From NCBI GenBank assembly GCA_027422505.1, contig JAPQWV010000645.1, forward strand, positions 248,001-312,000: DNA of 64,000 bases, given 5' to 3'. Below, in pieces: positions 54,547 to 64,000 of this stretch; the first letter of the stretch is position 1, and each line of letters begins with the position of its first letter. The stretch comes from Craterostigma plantagineum (lineage: Eukaryota; Streptophyta; Magnoliopsida; Lamiales; Linderniaceae). The notes under the pieces are model-generated. The model worked only from the letters and a program-made list of their open reading frames with translations, was not told the DNA's origin and did no database searches. Both the position numbers and the translations under genes were made by a program.

Positions 54547-57023
54547 TGTAATACCCGTAAATCTAATACGGTATTTTGATGTAATTAATGTAAATTGGGA
54601 ATTAAGACCGGGATGACAAAATAAAGATTTGGAACGAATATATGAATTCTTATATTATAAAAATATATATATATATATATATATCTACGAAAATAATAGT
54701 AGAAGTATTTAGAATACTAGGACTATGATAGATGAAATAAATATTATAGGATTCATGTTAATGGGCTATGGTTAATATGTGATTTCTGGCCCAAAACTTT
54801 CGAAAGCATAATAAGTTACTTAGGCTCAAGGAAAAGTTTCGTCTTATCATCACACCTTTCGATACCTTAATAGATAGCGACTAACTCTGAACTAAATTCA
54901 CTAGAAGGAGAGAATCACACTTATCTAAATTACATCGTATGTTAAGATCAACAAAGGAAAAAGAAACCCTTTTCAGAACAAGCGAAAACAAGGCTGATTC
55001 TTAATCATCTCAGATATCGCAGGTCAAACTCCAAGAAAGGTATAATTCCTTGAACTTAATATGGAATTCATCATCGATACTTATGTATATATATGTATAT
55101 ATATAGATATATATTATTGCATGATTGCATAGGAACTCTAAGAAGATTGTCGAAACTTACATGTTAAGAAAGCTTAGGGTTTTCCCAATTATAGTTCATG
55201 GTTTTGTGTGATTGATGACATGGCCATATAAAGTTCGATGGCTAAGAGGTTTTCGTGAAGGATTTCTGATCAGTGTATTTTAGGACGAAGAGTTTCATTG
55301 TAATTTACGAGTTTTGGAGAGTCAAGAAAGCTTTCGATTTTTATACATCACAGTTCTCGACATTTGTCGATCTCAATATATGAAAGATATCGGCATAAGT
55401 AAGAATTCGACATTTATAAGGATCTCGAGAGCTGTGATAATGATAATAGTAAGAATTCGATATTCTATAGGTTTCGAAAATGCTTTAGAGTAAAATGTCG
55501 ACATTTAGAGGGTCTCGACATTTGCTCTGAAAGTCTCGATATTTTGTATGTATCGACATTTATAGTTGTTTTTTAGAGTCTCGACATTGTGTAAGAACTT
55601 CGACATTAGTATGAGCTAAATTAGAAAATCTCGAGGTATATTAATATAAGGTCTCGACATTTCTTATTAGGCTAGGTCTCGACATTTACCTATTTTTGAG
55701 GTCTCGACATTTCTTGCCCAAGATACTTGATGAAAATAGTAATAAATGTCGATATAAGGAGTAGATTTCGATATTTATATGACTCGACATTTCGAGGGAT
55801 AAGGTGTCGACATTTGTGAGATTTCGACATTGTGTTTTAATTAATAAATTTTCGGTATTTTAGAATTTTTGCTATATCTGGGGTTTCAATATTTTAGGGT
55901 TTTCTATAATTAGGGTTTGGGAACTTAAAAACTTACACAGTTTAGCAAATATACTAATATGATACATTTATTTATTCAGAGGATCGACTTATAGGGATTC
56001 CATCAGACTTCTTATTTAGCGATATCGGGAGGACATGTAGGTGGATTATCCATCTACAATACGTAAACACAAATTATGTGTTTTCATGTAATTATGTGAT
56101 TTACGTGACTTATGTGCTTCACCTATTTTACATACGATTTATATAAACCATGTTTATATGAAATTCATATATATGCATATCACGTGCATATTATCACGTT
56201 AGGGCGAGAGACGGTTGTACCGTAGTGAGACGGTAGTGATATTAGATATCGACGTACGGGGTAGAATGAGATGTTTGAGACTGATGACTCTTAGAGGAGT
56301 CGAGGTTGGGCTCACTGGGCACCTGGCGGAGACAGGCGTGATCGATCTGTCTACTCGGGCGTGACCGTCCCGAGGTGCATACCGCCGAGATATTGATTTG
56401 ACCTGATAGGAGGCCATTGGCGTGATCGTCCAGTGCACTATCAGTGTATACTTTTGATGCGGAGCGACCCGGTAGGAGGCCATTGGCGTGATCGTCCAGT
56501 GCACTACCAGGGTAGGCTGCCGCGAGACTTGGGGGTGGCCTCCCAGTAGTCTTTGCACGCGAGGGTGTCGAGCCTAACCTAGGGCCCTGTGTTGTGTGAA
56601 ATAAGAATGTGGGAAAAGAAAGAGTGTGCATTATATTATGTTGTGAGATATTGGGGTTGGGATTGAGTGCACACTTGCATACATGCATTTTATTCACCTA
56701 CTGGGCAAATTGCTCAGTGTTTACGTGTTGTAGGTACTGAGTCCGACGCTGATACGCGTCGTGACTGAGGCGGCTGGTGGCGGTGCTCCACGGACTTTTG
56801 AGGGCGGTGCGGTACATGGATGAAGACCTGTGGAGCGGCGTTAGCGCTTTTTGTTCTTTTGATAATTTTTGGGACTTCGGCCCGTGTACAGAGATAACGA
56901 TGTAGATGGATTTTTATATTAGTGTATATTATTTTAGGAAAATGTTTTAATTAGACGGGCCTTCCGCGGCTTACGTTGCGGAAATCCGCCACTAATCCTA
57001 ATTAGAAAAGTAGGGTCGCCACA
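54547..57023 (+). repeat. 3' LTR of the chromovirus-type element
   Basis: 2477 bp partner of 47469-49950. Small indels distinguish it, including a shorter AT run and an extra 6 bases near 54995. Confidence 0.95.
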
Positions 57024-57028
57024 ACGAG

Positions 57029-57380
57029 TGTCATTTATTCGTACAGAAGGAGTAACATTCTTAAGCATACTCAAATCTACTTGCTCCTTCTTAAGACTAG
57101 ACACTCTCGCCTTCGATTCTAGCGCTCGCCCTACGCTCCCTGTAGACGTAGGTAAAGTAATTTTAGTCTCAGCACTAGTAATAGAATTATTAATAAGCTT
57201 TTGATCTTTCGAAGGCGCTTTTTCGATTTTCACACTTTTGATAATAGCGTGAGATGTAGTTTGGGAGGATGAGGAAGCTTTGAGATTTTCCATCTCTTTT
57301 AAGAACTTACTCTTTTCAGCTTCGAAATTCTCTCTTTCTTTATCTAATTGAGCTCGAGATTCCTCATTCTGTTTTATCAT
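57029..57380 (-). pseudogene. Copia gag C-terminal coiled-coil fragment
   Basis: The minus strand reads MIKQNEESRAQLDKERENFE, a Lys/Glu-rich helix, then KIEKAPSKDQKLINNSI and STGSVGRALESKARVSSLKK. It is clearly homologous to plus-strand 61470-61850. The first part of gag is deleted and the end is cut by the Gypsy insertion. Confidence 0.85.
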
Positions 57381-58452
57381 AGGAGGAATGTAGAGAGAAT
57401 TTTTATAATGATCTTCGTTAATTGTTTTGAACCTTTGAAGATGATGTAATGTGCTTCACAAGTGACAAAGTTCGTTAGTAGCGTTTGATTCGAAAGTTTG
57501 TTCGAGAATTATTTTCGATCAATCTTTAAAGTTTGATCGAAAATAATTTCGTCGAAATGTAATACAATGTGTACTGTTCTCATGCGAGAAAGTCTGTCAG
57601 CGAAATATTTTTCGAGCGAAATAAATTGCCCAAAATCGTTCGGTCGAAAAAAATCTCAGATCGTGAATTTATTTCGATCGTAAAGAAACAGTACGTTAGT
57701 AAGTTTCTCGACAAGTCAAAATAAATCCGATGACTAGAAAAGTTTCTCGCGTGTAAATGATTTTTAGCTTGGTCAAACTTTAAATGTGTGACGGAAAAAG
57801 TTTTTCGAGGGAAAGTGTTTACGCGTGCAGTCAAAAATTAGTCTTCCTCGAAAACGTTTTTCGCTGAATAATGCTCGAAAAAATATTTTTAACCAAAATC
57901 GTTTCTAGTGTTGACGATTCTAGCACTGACTTCGTATTCTGACCGAGAAAAATTCTCGCGCCAAGTTTTTCGATCGACAAATTAATCCGATCGTAAACCT
58001 AGCGAGAAAAATTAGAATGATCGAGAAAAATACAAAGAATACGATTAACACTGATTCAAGCAAACACAAGGAATTAGGCCGTGATATGTCAGGTAATTGC
58101 TCACAATCATGTACTAACTTTGCACGATGAAGCAATTAAACACGTTATGAAGCAAAATATAGCGAATTTGATCAAAATCAGAACGTGTTCTTCATGTTCA
58201 TCGCAAACAGTAACTTCACAGAATCGATTTAGTCCTAGAATTCGAGGTTCAAACAGCTACAAATCTGTTCGCAATCATCATTTAGCACTTAAACAAGCAG
58301 ATACACATCAAATTCAAGTCAATTTAAGCACTTAATTAAGCTATTGGATCGAAAACAAATTTCGCGCCAAACTGTTCTTCGATGAACAGTAATCAGAATT
58401 TAATTTTCGATCCAAATCTAACAATTTTTTATTCAAAAGAGAACAAATCTGC
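57381..58452 (-). other. Leader region of the minus-strand Copia derivative
   Basis: About 1 kb without coding sequence between the primer site and gag. It is unusually rich in TTTCGA/TCGAAA and TTTTCG words. The last 100 bases match 59190-59290 of the related plus-strand element. Confidence 0.6.
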
Positions 58453-58464
58453 TCTGATACCAAT
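58453..58464 (-). other. Primer binding site, initiator-Met tRNA
   Basis: TGGTATCAGAGC on the minus strand, two bases from the LTR end. Confidence 0.92.
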
Positions 58465-58466
58465 TG

Positions 58467-58820
58467 TTAGGTCCTACGATTAACAACTCTATGATCCTAG
58501 GCATGAATTCTAAGTAATTCGATGATTATGATCAACATTTAGATTCGATCGAAAAACTCCAATGAAGAACAAGAGAGAGAATTCGATTAGAGTGAGAAAG
58601 TTACTGTTGTTTCTCTCTCCCTAGAAATTGAATTGCAAGCCTTTTCTACCTTTCTGTATTCAATTCAATGTTTGTACATCTATTTATACCAAACACACTT
58701 GGTATAAATAATTAGTCCTAATCTATAGACTAATAAAAATGGAACCCCTAATTACAAGGACAACTAATGTAATCAAGCACAATTAAAATCGATACTCTAT
58801 GTGTCTATAATCATCCACCA
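58467..58820 (-). repeat. LTR of the minus-strand Copia derivative
   Basis: Starts TGTTAGGTCCTACG on the plus strand next to the primer site. The outer end is placed near 58820 (TCATCCACCA) from the TG/CA rule only, since no partner LTR is in the window. It contains a perfect inverted repeat with TATAAATA on both strands at 58681-58710. Confidence 0.65.
58681..58710. promoter_or_regulatory. Perfect inverted repeat carrying two TATA boxes
   Basis: TATTTATACCAA, six bases ACACAC, then TTGGTATAAATA. The arms are exact complements and each gives TATAAATA on one strand. On the minus strand it is well placed as the LTR promoter. Confidence 0.65.
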
Positions 58821-59164
58821 CTATCGATGAAGTCGTGAAGAAAAGGGCAAGGAGCTGCCACTAGCTTCAACTGGTAATTCTCTTCTGGTTTGACCCGCCC
58901 TATTACGTGTCTATGTGTTACTATTCTGATCCGAGCAACGAGGGCAATTGGGGAGCCCGTAAATTTTTATTCCGCACCATACCGGGGAACGTGGCGGCTC
59001 CAGGAGACACCGGGCAACCCAACGTGCCATAAGGGAACAAAGTTGGCGTAAACTCGTAAATATCGGCACAGTAATGGAACCGAACCCAAGGCCGTGTTCC
59101 TCTTCTCGTTATCTCGATATAAGACCGGATTATCGTTGGAGAAGTTCACTTCGTGGTGCTCCTC
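58821..59164. other. Unassigned junction segment
   Basis: Lies between the minus-strand Copia LTR and the start of plus-strand Copia homology. The last 94 bases (59071-59164) duplicate 47265-47359. The rest is GC-richer and not recognised. Confidence 0.5.
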
Positions 59165-59320
59165 GAATCAAAATTTAAAGGTTGAATAAAAAATAATTGT
59201 CGATCTAATCTTCGAATCAAACGCTACTAACCAATTTCGTCACTTGTGAAGCACTTTACATCATCTTCAACCTTCAAAACAATCAACGAAGATCCTTAAA
59301 CAACTCGACTACGTTATAAA

Positions 59321-60303
59321 ATGGATGCATACTCGCTCGGAAATGACAACCGTCCGCCGATCTTGCAAAGAGACGATTACACGGTATAAGCCGCTTCCTA
59401 AATTTCATCGCTCTAAAGAATCAAGCCGAAAATCTACTGCAGTCTCTTGAAGAGGGACCGACACAATTCTGGGTCCATGTACCTGGGGACAAATCAGCTA
59501 CTCCAGTAATTCCAGCTTCCAGGCGACTAAAGGAGCCTAAAGAATACTCTCTGGAGGAAAGAGCTCGAGCTAAGGCTGATCTAGTAGCCATGAATACCCT
59601 TATGCAGGGCATCCCCAACGATATATACAGACAAATCGACAGCCTTACATCGGCTAAAGGGATGTGGGATGAGCTGCATAGGATGATGCAAAGGACGGTG
59701 GAATAAAGGCCAAAAAGGTGAACATTCTCACTGCTTACGACTCCTTCAAAGCAAAGCCGGAGGAGAGTCTATACAAAATCTACCAAAGATACCTCACCCT
59801 TCTCAACGAGATGAGAAAGATAGAAATAACTAAGACCAACATGGAGACAAACATAAGATTTCTATCTTCTCTGCCCACGAAATGGAAGAAAATATCCACT
59901 CAAATACGACAAAATAAAGATCTAGAGGAGTTGGATGTCCATGCCGTGTACGACAATCTCGCTCAGCATGAGGATGATGTCCGTGAGATTATCAAAGAGC
60001 AGAAAGGCAGACAAATCGAAGACACTGTTGCCTTAGTCTCTGAGAAGAGGAGCTCAAGAACAAGAAAGAAAAAGATCGTTAGGCCTCCTTCACCATCAGA
60101 GTCGGAAGATGAATCGGACTCCGACATCAAGCCAAACATGAAAGCCCTTGGAAAGCAGTTAGCCCTCATTGGACAAATGATGAACAAGAAGTACTTCAAG
60201 AAGAAGTCTTCAACCTCAGCCAACAGACTTCGGACTACAAGCTCCAAAAATAAAGAACGTGCTCCGGAGAGCTCCGAGGTCAAGAATCCCAAAGAGACTA
60301 ACT
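59321..60303 (+). pseudogene. Copia gag capsid region
   Basis: ATG at 59321 (MDAYSLGNDNRPPILQRDDY). Frameshifts and stops occur between 59380 and 59700, with EERARAKADLVAMNTLMQGI readable in the middle. The open block 59718-60303 has NILTAYDSFKAKPEESLYKI and RFLSSLPTKWKKISTQIRQ, the UBN2-type end of capsid. It ends in TAG at 60301-60303 or the adjacent codon, just before the zinc knuckle. Confidence 0.85.
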
Positions 60304-62382
60304 AGTGCTTTAACTGTGGCAAAGTAGATCACTTCGCCAGAGAGTGCACTCTCCCGAAGAAGAGAGATGCAAATTACTACTCCAGGAAGCTCCAATTGAC
60401 GAAACAGAAAGAAGCTGGAGTAGCTCTAATGGCCGAACAGGACCAATGGCTCGAGGACACGTCGAGCTCCGAAGAAGAGAACTTGGCCCTCATGGCCCGT
60501 CTCGACAACGAATTGGAAGCAGAAACATCCACTCGTACGGACGACGACAACGCATCCACTTCTTCAAATGAGGTAGACACTCCTTCCACATTATTGACCA
60601 TGCTAGAATCATATCAAACGCAATATGCTAACATGAAACGTGAGCAGAAAATATAAAGGAAGTAGAGAATAAACTTGAGAGAGCTCAGGAGAAGATAGAT
60701 AGTCTCGAATCAGAACTTAGAAGCTCTAGTGCAAAAATAGAAGAACTTACTAAGAGCCTACATTCTATAGAGACTAGTCAACCTCCTTTAGGACAACATA
60801 GTGAAAAGATTAAAGAATTAGAGGATAGGCTAGCAAATAACTACAATTGTTTGGTTAGAAATCTCAACGAGAAAGCCATTTTAAATTGTAGCATAACCGA
60901 AGCTACCTCTAGGATCACTAACTTAGAAGCTCAATTAGAAACATCAAATGCTAAGGTTAGTGAGCTTAGTAAGGATCTAGACGCCTGTCAAGCCGCTAAA
61001 ATGACAGTAGAAAATAATTACGCTCTCCTAGGTGAGGAACGCAAAAAACTATATGCTAAAGTTAAGAAACTAGATGACATAGTTACGCGTAGGGGACAAT
61101 CCGAACAGACGATATTTTTGAACAAGCCCAAGGGTATAGAGTTCTATAATCCTATAGAAGGCATAGGTTTCACTAATCCACGTGTTCATCGGAAGAAAAA
61201 AAAATATGATATTAAGCACTTGGGTTTAGGAGTAACCTCTCTTAGATAATTCACTGAATCGACTTACCAAATTAGTTATGATTCCTCTATGAGAAAAACC
61301 TCACATGAGCCTGAGATCCCCTTTGACTACACTGAACTGAATGAAAGAGACAGACAAATGAAACCTTCTATTGCCCCTGTCTGTGATTTAGTTCAAGTTC
61401 TACCTCCTGACTCACAAGAACACAACGAGGAAGTAAAAAAGGTTAATTATCAAAATTCTCTCTGCAAACCCCCTATCATAAAACAGATAGAGGAGTCACA
61501 GGCTAAACTAGACAAAGAAAGAGAGAATTTCGAAGCTGAAAAGATAAAATTCTTTAAGGAGATGGAAATCTCAAGGCTTTCTTGACCTCCCAAACTACCT
61601 CACACGCTATTATAACAAAACGTGAAAATAGAAAAATCGCCTTCGAAAGATCAAAAGAGCGTTAATAATTCTATTAAAAGTGCTATGACTAATTCTACTT
61701 CACCTACGTCCACAGGGAGCGTCGAGCCAGCACTGACTACGAAGGCGAGAGTGTCTTGTCCTAAAATAAAGAAGGAGCTAGTAGACTTAAATGTTTCTGA
61801 ACATGTTATTCCTTCTGTTAAAATAAAAGACACTCGTAGTAATAAAAGTGCCATTTCTACGTTCAAAATAATTGCTTCTACGTACTCACTTCGGCCTATC
61901 ACCTTTAGAAGAGAAAATCTCGAAATAGGCTCTACCTCGAAAATTACTCCTAATCATTCTGAAACAAATGCCACAAGGAAAACTCGTAGGAAACAAGATC
62001 CAGTCATAAAGAAAGCTTATGGCGCCGTACATGACGGTACTCACCTAAGGTATCCCGTAGAAATTAAATCCCTCAAGCACCTTAGGAGACTATCACAAGA
62101 AAAGATCTTTTCCTCAGTGAAACCTTCCAAGGCATTTGTACGTGCTGAAATTAACCTTCCCTGTAAGGTTCAACCCAAATGGGTTCCTAAATCTCCGCCT
62201 AGGACGGCAAAAGCCAAAAGGGCCAAGTCTCCTATAGAGGAAAACCCAAACGAACTTCTCCAAAAGTGCAATGGGTTATTAAGACTCCTTCAAAAATAGA
62301 TTTAGGAATCATATCTGAACCCAAAATTAAATCTGCTAATCTGAGAGGACCCATGCTGAAGTGGATACCTAAAGCTCTCTAA
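60304..62382 (+). pseudogene. Copia gag extension: zinc knuckle and long coiled coil
   Basis: The zinc knuckle CFNCGKVDHFAREC is at about 60304-60348. Acidic sequence follows (SSSEEENLALMARLDNELEA) and then long heptad-rich stretches (KIDSLESELRSSSAKIEEL, ITNLEAQLETSNAKVSELSK), broken by stops at 60654 and 61247 and a frameshift near 61590. The last part (61622-62299) is Lys/Ser-rich and basic. Such an extended gag with coiled coils occurs in some Copia lineages; the function of the extension is unknown to me. Confidence 0.8.
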
Positions 62383-62383
62383 A

Positions 62384-62689
62384 TTGTTTTTGCAGATCCA
62401 TCATGTGTGGTACCTCGACTCTGGTTGCTCCACATACATGACTGGTAAACAAGAGCTGCTGAGCAACTACAAAGACCGACCAAACGGCAAAATCAAATTT
62501 GGGAACAACGATTCAGCCCGGATTCTAGGACTTGGGGATATCATTCTAAAGAATCTGACCATAAAAGATGTCTCATACATCGAAGGCCTCTGCCATAACT
62601 TGTTCAGCATAGGCCAGTTCTGTGACAAAGGATTCCAGGCGGTCTTCCATGCTGACCGGTGCAGAATTTTGGATAGTTACGACACATAA
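62384..62689 (+). pseudogene. Copia protease
   Basis: Active site VWYLDSGCSTYMTG near 62408, then KIKFGNNDSARILGLGDI and LFSIGQFCDKGFQAVFH. It ends in TAA at 62687-62689, while the pre-integrase region starts about 50 bases later. Confidence 0.88.
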
Positions 62690-62734
62690 ATCCTTCAAGG
62701 ACTTCGGAGATCTAATTTTTACACGATCAACCTG

Positions 62735-64000
62735 ATGTCCGTGCTGCCCTCGACAGCTGTATGCCTCATCTCTCAGATAGATTTACAGAGGAACAGCCTA
62801 TGGCATCAACGACTGTCTCATCTAAAGATGAAAGCTCTCCAACATCTTTCTACGAAAAAGTTGGTTCACGGTCTTCCAACTATACAACTTCAAAGGGAGC
62901 ATCATTGTTCGGCATGTCACTTAGGAAAAATGAAGCGAGTATCTCATCACGTCAAGGAAATTGCGTCTACTTCTCGACCATTGGAACTAATACACATGGA
63001 TCTCTGTGGTCCGATGCAGACTCTGAGTATCAATGGAAGAAAGTATGTGCTAGTGATCGTTAATGACTATTCTCGCTACACGTGAACAAAGTTCCTCCGA
63101 ATCAAAGATGAGACCACTGACTTGATTATCAATTTTGTGAACACAACTCAAAATCTGCTGCAACAGACTATTCAAGTTGTTCGAACAGACAACGGCACTG
63201 AGTTCAAGAACAACCACCTCAGTGAGTTTTATCAAAAACTTGGAACAAGTCAACAATTTTCAGCCGCCAAGACACCTCAACAAAATGGGGTCGTTGAAAG
63301 GAAAAATTGAACACTTGTGGAAGTCGCTCGTACAATGTTGATTCATTCGGGATTTCCACACTTTCTGTGGGCCGAAGCAGTCAATACCGCTTGTTTTACT
63401 CAAAACAGGACGTTGGTTCACAAACGGTTCAACAAGACTCCGTACGAGATTGTGAATAATAGAGTGCCCAACATCTCTTTCCTTAAAGTCTTCGGGTGCA
63501 AGTGCTTTGTGGTGAACGACAGAGAGCAACGTGCAAAGTTCGACCCTAAAGCATTCGAAGCAACATTTGTCGGGTATTCTTCAACATCAAAAGCGTACCG
63601 AGCATACATCAAGTCCAACCGAACTATTAAGGAAAGCTATAATGTCACTTTCCACGAAGTGGCAGAGATGGCTTTTGGTCAACTCAGTCCAGGACCCGTG
63701 CCTAACCCGATGGTTCCTGCTCAACTCAGTTCAGGACACGAGCTCAACCCGTTGGCTTCAGAAGACAACATTTCAGAACCCGTAATCACTGGTTTGTTGG
63801 CACAAAACCAACAGAAGATGGCAACAACTTCAGGATCAATGTCAGAAGAAGCAACGAGACTTGCAATAGACGACTTGGATTCTCTGTTCGAACCGGTATA
63901 TCGGTCATACACTACTACACCTACAGTGGATTCTCCACTCAACGAGACCGACGTACCAAGTTCATCTCACACTTCCACCCCACCCGATTCAGAATTGCCA
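62735..64000 (+). pseudogene. Copia GAG-pre-integrase and integrase, partial at window edge
   Basis: Zinc-binding part: LWHQRLSHLKMKALQHL with HHCSACHLGK. Core: LIHMDLCGPMQTL (Asp), VVRTDNGTEFKN (Asp), TPQQNGVVERKN (Glu), WAEAVNTACFTQNR, VFGCKCFVVNDREQRAKFD. In-frame TGA codons occur at about 63083 (where relatives have Trp) and 63308 (where relatives have Arg). Otherwise the frame continues to the edge, so the reverse transcriptase should lie beyond 64000. Confidence 0.9.

Larger units (their letters stand above)
47469..57023 (+). mobile_element. Chromovirus-type Gypsy LTR retrotransposon (Tekay/Del-like), 9.6 kb
   Basis: LTRs 47469-49950 and 54547-57023 begin TGTAATACCCG and end GGTCGCCACA. 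The target duplication ACGAG is exact (47464-47468 and 57024-57028). A primer site similar to the tRNA-iMet type (GGTATCAGAGC) follows the left LTR and a purine tract precedes the right LTR. Order: gag, protease, RT-RNase H, integrase and a chromodomain-like tail. LTRs differ by about 20 substitutions in 2.48 kb by eye, so the insertion is fairly recent, yet the genes are broken. It is inserted in the gag remnant of the Copia derivative around it. Confidence 0.95.
47430..58820 (-). mobile_element. Copia deletion derivative, split by the nested chromovirus-type Gypsy element
   Basis: On the minus strand: LTR (58467 to about 58820), primer site (58453-58464), about 1 kb of leader, then a gag C-terminal fragment (57380-57029) cut by the Gypsy insertion and continuing for a short way left of 47468. 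Compared with the related plus-strand element at 59165-64000, it lacks about 2.2 kb of gag: the leader, matching up to 59290, is joined to sequence matching 61455 onward. The left boundary is not defined. Confidence 0.75.
59165..64000 (+). mobile_element. Copia element with long coiled-coil gag, 5' truncated, runs off the window
   Basis: Homology to the leader of the minus-strand relative starts at 59165. The 5' LTR and primer site are absent. The order gag, zinc knuckle, long coiled-coil region, protease, integrase is Copia, and the element continues beyond 64000. Several stops and frameshifts mark it as defective. Confidence 0.88.

Overview
This window reads as a transposon-rich stretch of a flowering-plant nuclear genome, probably a eudicot (low confidence). 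Only two host genes are recognisable. One is a complete seven-exon gene for a YebC/PmpR (TACO1-like) protein on the + strand at 7788-9798. The other is a broken RING-H2 ubiquitin-ligase gene resembling RHB1A on the - strand at 1441-2134. All introns in both gene models are GT-AG. No rRNA, tRNA, CRISPR array, prokaryotic operon or integrated plasmid was seen.

Layout from left to right. 1-1440 is AT-rich and gene-free, with a cluster of TGGTATAAT words. The RING pseudogene follows, and a 2.6-kb Copia deletion derivative (2181-4767) is inserted 41 bp upstream of its first recognisable exon, flanked by the duplication ATGAT. 5824-6886 is the 3' end of another Copia element. The YebC-like gene comes next, and 27 bp after its stop codon begins a 2.85-kb Copia LTR with a large internal tandem duplication (9826-12670). 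It abuts a truncated Copia element on the - strand (12671-16165). After a hAT-like MITE (16401-17214) comes a Copia element (17277-22270) whose gag-protease half has been flipped.

23225-41667 is a nest: a long-LTR Copia element (3' end missing) is split inside gag by a 12.8-kb Athila-type Gypsy element (27015-39849). That element has near-identical LTRs, an extra ORF2 and a striking set of palindromic repeats. 41668-47040 holds a hAT-like MITE, then a CACTA/Spm-type element with a 72-bp subterminal repeat and a transposase-like gene, itself hit by a GC-rich hAT-like MITE.

47158-64000 is a second nest. A minus-strand Copia derivative (pieces at 47430-47468 and 57024-58820) was split by a 9.6-kb chromovirus-type Gypsy element (47469-57023, duplication ACGAG). 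A related Copia element on the + strand (59165 to the window end) faces away from it.

Most element genes carry stops or frameshifts even where paired LTRs are nearly identical, so several copies were probably moved by proteins supplied from elsewhere, or the assembly contains small indel errors. The most notable structures are the PBS-bounded inversion at 20163-22024, the GTCACGGCCGTGAC palindrome family shared by LTR and internal spacer of the Athila-type element, and the serial tandem duplications inside the YebC-like gene. I found no clearly new multi-gene system.
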